A DNA stretch of 5,003 nt from an uncultured Ruminococcus sp. (GCA_937910385.1 CALEPT010000143.1:1-5003); one strand, 5' to 3'; positions 1-4,576 are shown, counted from the stretch's first letter. A program made the numbers and translations. The notes: generated by a model from the letters alone, not told the origin.

Positions 1-16
1 GATCCTGCAACTTCAT
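1..16 (-). CDS. Start of an unidentified gene running off the left edge
   Basis: Only five codons are visible (MKLQD), read leftward from an ATG at 16-14. The call rests on the ribosome binding site: AGGAGGTGA lies at 33-25, eight bases before the ATG, which is near ideal for a Firmicute. The gene follows the relaxase gene in the same direction after a gap of about 106 bases. Genes in this place in mobilizable elements are often an integrase or another accessory gene, but five residues cannot identify the product. Confidence 0.55.
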
Positions 17-41
17 CGCCGCGGTCACCTCCTGACCAACA

Positions 42-70
42 ATCATACCACAGCTCTCAGACGAAGTCTA
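42..70 (-). promoter_or_regulatory. Candidate extended -10 promoter for the left-edge gene
   Basis: Reading the minus strand, TAGACT (70-65, four of six matches to TTGACA) is followed after 17 bases by TATGAT (47-42), with TGG directly before it as an extended -10 element. Transcription would begin near 35, leaving a short leader that just includes the ribosome binding site. It would let the downstream gene be expressed apart from the mob operon. No intrinsic terminator is seen between the relaxase stop and this site, so read-through is equally possible. Confidence 0.3.
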
Positions 71-122
71 TTCATCAGACCTGACGAAAACCGACTGTTG
101 AAAGAAAGCATACCTCACAGGA

Positions 123-1457
123 CTATCCCATGTGTATTCCAAGAGCTTCCTTGCGCTCACGTTCTTCTGCGAGAGCCTTGCGATCAACGTGCTCACGAGC
201 GCACTCGGTATCGTCGGCAGGCTCGTCCTCGATTATCGAAGCCATAGCTGTAACGCCGCCGACAATGCTATCAATACCGACTGCGAGATCACTATCCACT
301 TGGCTACTTTCAATCTTAGCTTGTGCTTGTATTCGTCGAGCTCTTTCAGCTTCGAGCCATATTCCTCGTTCAGTTTCCCAGCCTGTGATGACAGGTCCGC
401 CGTTGACTTCTTCAACTGCTCGACTGCTAAAGTCGCGGTTTCCGACGTTTGATCCAGCAGCTTCCGACAGCTCGCTATGGTATCTCTCTGCTCGGAGCGT
501 ACTGTTTTCAGCACCTGTTCCGTTTCGGCTTTCGTCGCCAGCACCGAGAGTCTGGTGAGTATCTCCAGCTGCTCCTGTGACATCAATCGGTTCAATTCTA
601 TCAGCGCTCTCCAGTTGGAATCGAGCACCACCACTGTCGGTTGAGTGTCCGATGCTGCTGACAATTCCTTGTCGTACATCTGCTGCAATTCTTCTTGTCT
701 CGAACTCATATTCCATATTCTCCTTTCTATACTTGTCACCGTGAAGTTTATTGTCACGACACTTTCTGCCATTGGGGCAAGTGTAGGTGATGTATTTGCG
801 GTTGTCCTCCCACCTGACATCATAGCCTTGCTGCTTCATCAGGAAGCAGAACTGCTTCTTTGACTTAGCTTGCTTCATGACTTGGTTTATGACGTTCATC
901 AGTTCCCATTTGAAGCTCTCGCCGCGCTTGGCTGACCTGTACTCGCTGTCGGAGAGATAGTCCCTGTTCATTTTCTTCTTGGGGACATCGAGTACATGGA
1001 CACCGTAGTGCTTACAAATCTCATCGCTGAGTTTCATCAGCTGTTCAACGCTTTCCTTGTTGGAATGATACTTCTTTCCGTCCTCGAAGCTTACCGAGTT
1101 CAACACCAAGTGGCTGTGGATATGCTCTCTGTCAATGTGAGTTGCGACTACAACTTCGTATTTGTTGAACGCTTTCTCCGCGAGCTCCACTGCAATTTTG
1201 TGTGCAAGCTCGGGTTCAATTTCATATCCGCTGGGGAAGCTCTGCACCAGATGATAGTAGAGCCGCCCGTCAGGCTTGTGGTAGAGATTCTTGGTTGCGG
1301 TCATTTCATCGAGTGCAGTTTCGGGCGAGCAGTTGACTCCTGTCACGAAACGCTTGTCCTCTGAGACTGTTTTCTCCTTTCGGCTGACGTATGCGAGGAC
1401 GTTCTTCATACCGCCAGCGGTCTGGGTTTTGTTGTTGATAAAATGAATTATCGGCAT
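123..1457 (-). CDS. mobA: Relaxase / mobilization nuclease (MobP-type, PF03432-like)
   Basis: DNA relaxase expected to nick one strand at oriT and stay covalently bound to the 5' end during conjugative mobilization. Counting from the ATG at 1457 (444 residues), Tyr23 in MKNVLAYVSR is the likely catalytic tyrosine. Residues 69-95 fit the second relaxase motif, beginning HLVQSFPSG. The metal-binding motif HIDREHIHSHLVLN lies at 107-120, with the histidine triad H112, H114 and H116. The conserved nuclease part ends near residue 240; the rest is polar and low in recognisable structure. The start was placed at the ATG that overlaps the mobC stop by one base (TGATG), preceded by AGGTGG; a GTG one codon earlier is possible. 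The overlap implies translational coupling to mobC. Oddity: residues about 250-408 are also read in another frame as a separate gene (233-709), so this tail is dual-coding. Family assignment is confident; activity is inferred from intact motifs. Confidence 0.92.
   Translation of the reverse strand: MPIIHFINNKTQTAGGMKNVLAYVSRKEKTVSEDKRFVTGVNCSPETALDEMTATKNLYHKPDGRLYYHLVQSFPSGYEIEPELAHKIAVELAEKAFNKYEVVVATHIDREHIHSHLVLNSVSFEDGKKYHSNKESVEQLMKLSDEICKHYGVHVLDVPKKKMNRDYLSDSEYRSAKRGESFKWELMNVINQVMKQAKSKKQFCFLMKQQGYDVRWEDNRKYITYTCPNGRKCRDNKLHGDKYRKENMEYEFETRRIAADVRQGIVSSIGHSTDSGGARFQLESADRIEPIDVTGAAGDTHQTLGAGDESRNGTGAENSTLRAERYHSELSEAAGSNVGNRDFSSRAVEEVNGGPVITGWETERGIWLEAERARRIQAQAKIESSQVDSDLAVGIDSIVGGVTAMASIIEDEPADDTECAREHVDRKALAEERERKEALGIHMG
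233..709 (-). CDS. Nested coiled-coil membrane protein, MobB-like, inside the relaxase gene
   Basis: A 158-residue protein encoded wholly within the relaxase gene in a different frame of the same strand. It starts at the ATG at 709 (MSSRQEELQQMYDK). AGAAAGGAG at 728-720 sits ten bases before this ATG, a strong ribosome binding site that has no reason to exist inside the relaxase frame. The body is rich in Glu, Lys, Gln, Leu and Ala with heptad-like spacing, predicting long coiled coils over about residues 40-135. It ends in a hydrophobic segment, WIVISQSVLIALSAALQLWL (about 138-157), preceded by a basic stretch (KHKLRLK), so it is probably tail-anchored in the membrane. In ColE1-type plasmids mobB is likewise nested in mobA and encodes a membrane-associated helper of the relaxosome. 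By analogy this protein may tether the relaxosome to the membrane or coupling protein. Homology to MobB itself is not claimed. The frame stays open upstream to 823, but those extra codons look non-genic. Confidence 0.75.
   Translation of the reverse strand: MSSRQEELQQMYDKELSAASDTQPTVVVLDSNWRALIELNRLMSQEQLEILTRLSVLATKAETEQVLKTVRSEQRDTIASCRKLLDQTSETATLAVEQLKKSTADLSSQAGKLNEEYGSKLKELDEYKHKLRLKVAKWIVISQSVLIALSAALQLWLR
720..728 (-). promoter_or_regulatory. Internal ribosome binding site deciding the nested gene start
   Basis: The minus strand reads AGAAAGGAG here, followed by ten bases and the ATG at 709. In the relaxase frame the same bases encode Arg-Lys-Glu. An ATG four bases before the nested start is in the relaxase frame (Met of ENMEYE), so the spacing favours the ATG at 709 as the nested start. 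Confidence 0.7.
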
Positions 1458-1768
1458 CACTTCACCACCTTTGCTATCTCACAGACTGCCGCTGTCACTG
1501 ACCTGTGCTGTTCCACAAGCTCGTCCAGTCGGACGGAGTGAAGCCGTCCTTCATGTGCCAGCATTGCTATCTGATTGAGGTTACGCCCGATTGCTTTCTG
1601 CTGTTTGGCAACCTCGTTCAGTCCTTCAGCTACGATAATCTTCTTGTCCATAGCCGACCTGAGAACGAAGTCACTGAGGGATAGCTTGTGCCGTTCAGCC
1701 TTACTGTGTATCCGATTGTACTCGTCATCGGTACAGCGGATAGTGATAGTTCTGTTTCTCTTTCGCAT
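1457..1768 (-). CDS. mobC: MobC-type relaxosome accessory protein (ribbon-helix-helix)
   Basis: A 103-residue protein expected to bind oriT and help the relaxase reach and melt its nick site. The N-terminus is basic and has a ribbon-helix-helix look (RTITIRCTDDEYNRIHSKAE, then helical LSLSDFVLRSAM). The C-terminal half carries the MobC family (PF05713) signature, here IGRNLNQIAMLAHEG at about residues 70-84, followed by a helical end. Length is normal for the family. The start is set by a perfect AAAGGAGG seven bases before the ATG. The stop TGA shares one base with the relaxase ATG, so the two genes form a coupled operon. A GC-rich inverted-repeat cluster lies about 80-170 bases upstream, the usual place for the oriT this protein would bind. 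Confidence 0.9.
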   Translation of the reverse strand: MRKRNRTITIRCTDDEYNRIHSKAERHKLSLSDFVLRSAMDKKIIVAEGLNEVAKQQKAIGRNLNQIAMLAHEGRLHSVRLDELVEQHRSVTAAVCEIAKVVK

Positions 1769-1849
1769 ATTTCAACCTCCTTTGCTTCCGTTTCGTTTTT
1801 GTAGGGACGCCCCGACATTGAGACTTTCTGTCCGTTTTGACTATGTGGA

Positions 1850-1940
1850 GGCGCCATTGGGCGCGGCACCTCGCCGCAGGGGGTTCGGGGTTCTCCCCGA
1901 CCAGCAAGCGTTCGGCGGACTGCCGAATGCGATGCTGGCA
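1850..1940. other. Candidate origin of transfer (oriT) region
   Basis: A GC-rich, non-coding stretch between the RepA-like gene and mobC packed with inverted repeats. GCGCC-ATTG-GGCGC (1851-1864) overlaps GCGGC-ACCTC-GCCGC (1863-1877). TCGGGG-TTCT-CCCCGA follows at 1885-1900, then a long imperfect hairpin at 1901-1938. Origins of transfer of MobP systems usually sit just upstream of mobC/mobA and consist of such repeats beside a nick site. The location and structure fit; I cannot name the nick site with confidence. The G+C content is clearly higher than in the flanking genes. Confidence 0.55.
1901..1938. repeat. Long imperfect inverted repeat in the oriT candidate
   Basis: CCAGCA (1901-1906) pairs with TGCTGG (1933-1938), and GCGTTCGGC (1908-1916) pairs with GCCGAATGC (1922-1930) with one G-T wobble. 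The loop is GGACT. The two stems are separated by a small asymmetric internal loop (A1907 opposite G1931-A1932). This makes a 15-pair structure, typical of a relaxase or MobC recognition hairpin at oriT. Confidence 0.75.
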
Positions 1941-1987
1941 TTTCATACTTCCGTCGCCTGTACTGCTCCGTCAGCGGTAGTTTTCTC

Positions 1988-2016
1988 CTTATACCAATTC
2001 CGCCACACTCGCTCCA
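1988..2016 (-). promoter_or_regulatory. Weak candidate promoter for the mob operon
   Basis: On the minus strand TATAAG (1993-1988) is preceded by TGG, an extended -10 arrangement. A poor -35 (TGGAGC, three of six, 2016-2011) lies 17 bases upstream. The transcript would carry the oriT hairpins in a leader of about 210 bases before mobC. MobC binding at oriT could then repress its own operon, a common arrangement, but nothing in the sequence proves it. A perfect ten-base palindrome, GTTGCGCAAC, lies just upstream at 2018-2027. Confidence 0.25.
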
Positions 2017-2079
2017 CGTTGCGCAACAATCGCTTTTGTGGGTACGGGTGGGATAACTACCCGATTTGGACTGCTGCGG

Positions 2080-2097
2080 CAAAAATGGGCATTTTTG
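2080..2097. repeat. A/T-rich perfect inverted repeat after the RepA-like gene
   Basis: CAAAAATG (2080-2087) and CATTTTTG (2090-2097) form a perfect inverted repeat with two bases between. As a hairpin it would have about seven pairs and a four-base loop. It lies downstream of the RepA-like gene beside the iteron-like array. It might be a weak terminator or an easily melted element of an origin; it lacks a GC-rich stem and clear T-tract. Confidence 0.4.
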
Positions 2098-2100
2098 TGC

Positions 2101-2160
2101 GTGACAGTAACGCTACCGTGACAGTAAAACTACCGACACAGAATCCTACCGACACGCCCC
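2101..2160. repeat. Iteron-like tandem repeats (16-17 bp), candidate replication origin
   Basis: Read on the plus strand there are consecutive units: GTGACAGTAACGCTACC (2101-2117), GTGACAGTAAAACTACC (2118-2134), GACACAGAATCCTACC (2135-2150) and a partial GACACGCCCC (2151-2160). The first two differ at two positions; all three full units end in CTACC. The spacing of 16-17 bases is less than two helical turns and typical of Rep-binding iterons. The array lies directly after the RepA-like ATPase gene, and related motifs continue inside the gene's 3' end (2208-2243). A role as oriV, or as a binding site for the element's own regulator, is inference. Confidence 0.6.
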
Positions 2161-2170
2161 GCAGATGAAG

Positions 2171-3214
2171 CTATATAGAGCTTTGTGAGCTGTCGGGCAG
2201 TGCCTGCGTGACGGTAACATTTCTACCGTCACTACTGTCACGCTCGACGTTGTAGTGAAGAATAATAACTCGACCTTTGTGAACTCTTTCGTACTTGAAA
2301 TCAATTCCGTACTTGCTGAGTTCATATCCATTCTGAACCAAGTCTCTTGTAACTCGATTCGGATAAATGACTTCATCGGTAACTGTTTTCAGCTCAGCGA
2401 CTAACTCAGTTGCAGTACCTTCAAAGTGAATCCGCTCCTTGATGAAAAGATAAACAGCAGAGAGAACAATATTGTCGCGGCTCTTCTTCGGTGCAGGTTC
2501 GTTCTCAACTATCCAGCGCATGACATCGGTATCGAAATGCATTCGCAATTCAGTGTATTCAATGTCACGCCCCTGACAATACATAATAGCTTTTCCTGAG
2601 CCGCACTTTGTTTCTTTGAGCGCAAAGTTTCCGTCAGTTGCACCGCCGATACCTGTACTGCCTGTCATCATATTGAACGGATTATCGTCCTTAGCTTTTC
2701 GCATATGATGTATCAGCAGTATGCAGATGTTCAAGCGATACGCAAGCTGTTTGAGTGCGATCAGTTCTGCGTAATCCGAACCATAACTCGACTCAACATT
2801 ACTGCGCACCATTTGCATAACGTCAATCACAACTATCTTTAAGTCATCGTGATCTTTCTTGAATGCTTCTATCTGTTCTTCGAGACCTGCACCGATTTTA
2901 TCAGCGGCAAGTGCGAAGTGCAGATTCTCAATCGGTTCGGCATTCATCTTAAACAATCTGCGCTGTAGTCGCTGATAGTTATCCTCGAGACAAAGATACA
3001 AAGCAGTTCCCTGAATAGTATCACGTCCGAGTACAGGAACTCCTGTTGCAATGCTGAGACAGATATCCATTGCCATCCACGACTTACCTACCTTCTGCGC
3101 ACCTGCAAGGACATACAGTCCCTGTGTAAGCAGTCCGTCAATGATGAACTCCTTCGGCTTGAATACTGTTGACAGTATTTCTTCTGCGGTTTTCGTCTGT
3201 AACATATTACTCAT
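2171..3214 (-). CDS. RepA-like P-loop ATPase / hexameric helicase (AAA_25, RSF1010 RepA type)
   Basis: A 347-residue RecA-fold ATPase resembling plasmid RepA helicases of the RSF1010 kind. Walker A is GAQKVGKSW at about residues 38-46. An acidic second strand, ALYLCLEDN, lies at about 71-79; Walker B is LKIVVIDV at 125-132. A strand followed by HHMRKAKDD (about 169-177) and a Gly-rich turn fit the later conserved motifs of the family. The C-terminal third has a winged-helix look. The start is decided by AAAGGAGG, six bases before the ATG at 3214. The stop of a possible leader peptide overlaps this ATG (ATGA). Likely role: unwinding at the element's origin after excision, or during transfer. 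Oddity: the last 25 or so residues are hydrophilic, and part of them (RDSSDGRNVTVT) is encoded by DNA repeats matching the iteron motif beyond the stop. No initiator (RepC) or primase gene is visible here, so independent replication is not shown. Confidence 0.85.
   Translation of the reverse strand: MSNMLQTKTAEEILSTVFKPKEFIIDGLLTQGLYVLAGAQKVGKSWMAMDICLSIATGVPVLGRDTIQGTALYLCLEDNYQRLQRRLFKMNAEPIENLHFALAADKIGAGLEEQIEAFKKDHDDLKIVVIDVMQMVRSNVESSYGSDYAELIALKQLAYRLNICILLIHHMRKAKDDNPFNMMTGSTGIGGATDGNFALKETKCGSGKAIMYCQGRDIEYTELRMHFDTDVMRWIVENEPAPKKSRDNIVLSAVYLFIKERIHFEGTATELVAELKTVTDEVIYPNRVTRDLVQNGYELSKYGIDFKYERVHKGRVIILHYNVERDSSDGRNVTVTQALPDSSQSSI
2208..2243. repeat. Inverted repeat of the iteron motif inside the 3' end of the RepA-like gene
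   Basis: GTGACGGTA (2208-2216) and TACCGTCAC (2224-2232) form a perfect nine-pair inverted repeat with a seven-base loop. TACTGTCAC (2233-2241) follows directly, a near copy of the second arm. GCGTGACAGTA at 2099-2109 is the exact reverse complement of TACTGTCACGC at 2233-2243, so the coding and non-coding repeats share one core. The bases here encode RDSSDGRNVTVT. Confidence 0.7.
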
Positions 3215-3315
3215 AGCATTCCTCCTTTCCCATGAGATTCCCGAACACAGCCGACAGCTTTTTTCGTTACGGGCAACTGCTCGCGCGAACTATTTGTGTG
3301 GGCTGTGTCGGGCAA
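3211..3315 (-). CDS. Possible TTG-started 34-residue leader peptide of the RepA-like gene
   Basis: AGGAGGTG (3328-3321) is a near-perfect ribosome binding site with no ATG at a suitable distance, but a TTG lies five bases after it (3315-3313). The frame runs 34 codons (begins LPDTAHTNSSREQLPVTKK, with Met as actual first residue) and stops with a TGA that overlaps the RepA-like start as ATGA. The peptide is hydrophilic and matches no family I know. Its place, strong ribosome binding site and coupling suggest a regulatory leader more than a functional protein: translating it would disrupt the inverted repeat at 3240-3312. It could be chance, since TTG starts are rare. Confidence 0.4.
   Translation of the reverse strand: MPDTAHTNSSREQLPVTKKAVGCVRESHGKGGML
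3240..3312 (-). repeat. Long-range inverted repeat in the RepA-like gene leader
   Basis: CCCGAACACAGCC (3240-3252) and GGCTGTGTCGGG (3301-3312) pair over 12 bases with a single bulged A; the loop is 48 bases. In the transcript the first arm lies at the start of the possible leader peptide and the second arm ends about ten bases before the RepA-like ribosome binding site. Such placing fits a fold that changes when the leader is translated. Both arms also carry a CCGA/TCGG core reminiscent of the iteron motif, so protein binding is another possibility. Confidence 0.5.
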
Positions 3316-3334
3316 TTCGTCACCTCCTGTTGTT

Positions 3335-3356
3335 TGCTGCCTGCCTAATAGCAGCA
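3335..3356 (-). repeat. Small hairpin just before the leader-peptide ribosome binding site
   Basis: TGCTGC (3335-3340) and GCAGCA (3351-3356) form a six-pair stem with a ten-base loop. In the transcript it ends six bases before the AGGAGGTG at 3328-3321. No T-tract follows, so it is not a terminator; it is one more structured element of this long leader. Confidence 0.4.
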
Positions 3357-3370
3357 TACATATTTGCACT

Positions 3371-3405
3371 AAAAAACGCCCTGCCGAATGTATCAGCAGA
3401 GCGTT
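3371..3405 (-). terminator. Intrinsic terminator or attenuator upstream of the RepA-like gene
   Basis: On the minus strand AACGCTCTGC pairs with GCAGGGCGTT (ten pairs, one T-G wobble; arms at 3405-3396 and 3384-3375) around an 11-base loop. A run of T follows directly (to 3371). It is the second minus-strand terminator between the sigma-like gene and the RepA-like gene, and no convincing gene lies between the two. This suggests a short terminated leader RNA, that is, attenuation of the downstream gene. A very weak candidate promoter (TTTTCA, 18 bases, TATACA) lies upstream, at about 3482-3511. Confidence 0.7.
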
Positions 3406-3540
3406 GATGAAAAATGCCTCCATATATATACCGATGGGAAACGAAAAAAACGAAGATTGCAACTATCGGGAAGCAAATCTTTGTATAGATGCACAAGTAG
3501 CAAAATGAAAACATATATCCGATTAGTAATTTTTACCAGT

Positions 3541-3571
3541 AAAGAAAAATCCCCACAGCAACACTGTGGGG
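3541..3571 (-). terminator. Intrinsic terminator of the sigma-like gene
   Basis: CCCCACAG (3551-3558) and CTGTGGGG (3564-3571) form a perfect eight-pair stem with a five-base loop. On the minus strand it is followed by ATTTTTCTTT. It begins seven bases after the TAA of the sigma-like gene, the expected place. It separates that unit from the RepA-like leader. Confidence 0.88.
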
Positions 3572-3577
3572 AGATGT

Positions 3578-4240
3578 TTACGCCGCCGGATCTTTATTGG
3601 AAGAACCATTGGGGATAGCGGTCTCAGGCGATTCTTTTTGCATAAAGATGATCTTACACTTTTCAAACAATGCCAATATCCGTTTATAGTTGTAGCTGAC
3701 TAATCCCGGATAACCGAAGGCTTTAGCTTCTTCATAGAGCGAGATATATTCATCACGAAGCTTGTCCAATGCTCGTCGGCGCAGATCCTGCACTGCTCTC
3801 ACAGTTGTACCCATTCTTTCTGCGATATCATATGTATCAAGTCTACTCTTGAAGGAGCAGTAGAGAGCGCTGTACTGCTTCTCTGTTAGAACTTCCATCG
3901 CTTCCCTGAGAACCGGATCATCAAATAGATCATCAAATCCGTTTGTGACTTTCCTTTCAGCACTGAGTACAACAGAAGGCGTGTCCTGAAAGCGATGTTT
4001 TCTCGCTTCCGCACTTTCCCACTCGTTGTATTCTTCAAGACTGCAAGCCTTTCTGTTCTCATAATATCGCCTGTCAGAATTCAGCTGGTCTCGCTCGACC
4101 TTCTTCCATTCCTCAGACTCATAAAACGATGTCGCCTGTTAGTATGCTTCCTGACCATGTGTATCCTTATAGTTCTGTATCGGCGTATCCAATTCAAGAA
4201 CGCTCTTATCGTTTTGCCTATGATGTCTGTTCACTCTCAT
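3578..4240 (-). pseudogene. Sigma-70 region 4-like regulator, interrupted by an in-frame TAA
   Basis: From the ATG at 4240 the frame runs 220 codons to the TAA at 3580-3578, but codon 34 is TAA (4141-4139). Both sides read as good protein in the same frame: before it MRVNRHHRQNDKSVLELDTP and onward to GQEAY; after it QATSFYESEEWKKVERDQLN and so on. An AAAGGA site nine bases before the ATG and a strong promoter support the upstream start. The C-terminal half holds a helix-turn-helix like sigma region 4: LTEKQYSALYCSF, then TYDIAERMGTTVRAVQDLRR and RALDKLRDEY (full-frame residues about 118-165). After the TAA the first in-frame ATG is at 3898 (MEVLTEKQY), with only a weak AGGGAAG before it; starting there gives a 106-residue protein that keeps the DNA-binding domain. 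I see no sigma region 2, so it may be a sigma-like regulator, not a true sigma factor. The stop may be a real nonsense mutation, a sequence error, or less likely a recoded codon. Confidence 0.7.
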
Positions 4241-4282
4241 AATGTACTATCCTTTCTGGCGAAAGGCTTACTACGTATGTAT

Positions 4283-4296
4283 AGAACGAACGTTCT
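4283..4296. promoter_or_regulatory. LexA/DinR-like operator downstream of the sigma-like gene promoter
   Basis: AGAACGAACGTTCT contains GAAC-N4-GTTC (4284-4295), the core of the Gram-positive SOS box bound by LexA (DinR). It lies about +9 to +22 from the predicted transcription start, where a bound repressor would block transcription. Poorer versions lie at 4320-4331 (GAAC-N4-GTGT on the minus strand, within the promoter spacer) and 4350-4361 (GAAC-N4-TTTC). An element-specific repressor with similar half-sites is the main alternative. Confidence 0.55.
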
Positions 4297-4311
4297 TGTT
4301 TGGTTAATGCT

Positions 4312-4340
4312 ATTGTATCACACGTTTGTTCGGATGTCAA
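4312..4340 (-). promoter_or_regulatory. Strong sigma-A promoter of the sigma-like gene
   Basis: On the minus strand TTGACA (4340-4335, perfect consensus) is followed after exactly 17 bases by TACAAT (4317-4312, five of six). The predicted start is near 4305, giving a leader of about 65 bases before the ATG at 4240. The region is A/T rich and non-coding. It is the best promoter in the window, so the gene it drives must be held in check, in keeping with the operator-like palindrome just downstream. Confidence 0.85.
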
Positions 4341-4440
4341 TAGATAATCGAAAATTTGTTCTTATAACTAATACAGTGATTTGATATGAATATCTTCAAA
4401 AGACAAAAAGTATCGTTCAAAGCTATGTCGCTCAATAAAT

Positions 4441-4469
4441 ATAGCCGCAAGTCTCCCTGCGGCTATTTT
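4441..4469. terminator. Probable bidirectional terminator after the CDF gene
   Basis: ATAGCCGCA (4441-4449) and TGCGGCTAT (4458-4466) form a perfect nine-pair GC-rich stem with an eight-base loop. TTTT follows on the plus strand and TATATTTATT on the minus strand. It lies after the CDF gene and its small overlapping ORF, so its main job is probably to end minus-strand transcription from the right before the element's own promoter. Confidence 0.7.
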
Positions 4470-4474
4470 CATTT

Positions 4475-4576
4475 CTATTCACTTATCTCAAAGAACGCTG
4501 TACTTGTATCCGTGACGCTGCTGTTTAATTCGAGAGTATCACTTTTCAAGATCAAGCGAGGACGATAATTAGTCAT
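4475..4576 (-). CDS. Possible 33-residue ORF overlapping the CDF stop
   Basis: An ATG at 4576-4574 overlaps the CDF stop as ATGA. The frame (MTNYRPRLILKSDTLELN and onward, ending FFEISE) stops six bases before the terminator hairpin. There is no good ribosome binding site, only GGCGAG very close to the ATG, so expression would rely on coupling. I do not recognise it, and a short open frame can arise by chance. It may also be the remnant of a truncated gene's 3' end. Confidence 0.2.
   Translation of the reverse strand: MTNYRPRLILKSDTLELNSSVTDTSTAFFEISE

Noticed and set aside
130..558. Plus-strand open frames opposite the dual-coded relaxase tail (also 132-452)
   Set aside because: Ser/Arg/Cys-rich sequence with no ribosome binding site. 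Their openness follows from two constrained frames on the other strand.
645..1364. Plus-strand open frames at 645-863 and 996-1364
   Set aside because: Antisense to well-supported relaxase and nested-gene sequence, without start signals.
1855..1872. Resemblance of the minus-strand GTGCCGCGCCCAA to the TAAGTGCGCCCT nick site of pSK41/RSF1010-type origins
   Set aside because: The match needs a two-base insertion and loses the first bases. The relaxase is also of a different type, so this is not evidence for the nick position.
1630..2082. Minus-strand open frames through mobC's 5' end and the inverted-repeat region (also 1725-1946)
   Set aside because: They cross the oriT candidate and overlap mobC in another frame, have low-complexity Arg-rich sequence, and lack ribosome binding sites. 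mobC itself has a perfect one.
2101..2160. CRISPR array
   Set aside because: The repeats are contiguous 16-17 bp units without spacers, and no cas gene is near; iterons explain them better.
1575..2168. Plus-strand 197-codon frame
   Set aside because: Antisense to mobC, then runs through the inverted repeats and iteron-like array. The protein looks random and has no start site.
2146..2376. Minus-strand 76-codon frame at the end of the RepA-like gene
   Set aside because: Out of frame with a clearly conserved ATPase C-terminus and lacking a ribosome binding site, unlike the nested gene in the relaxase.
3320..3514. Minus-strand frames at 3320-3514 and the full 83-codon frame at 3211-3462
   Set aside because: Both run through the T-tailed terminator at 3371-3405 and have no usable start upstream. 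Only the part of the second frame after the AGGAGGTG site is kept, as a possible leader peptide.
3995..4384. Plus-strand 129-codon hydrophobic frame
   Set aside because: Antisense to the sigma-like gene and through its promoter and operator. Leu/Val/Phe richness is a usual shadow of charged helical coding sequence.
4386..4568. Plus-strand 60-codon frame
   Set aside because: It spans the terminator hairpin and has no ribosome binding site.
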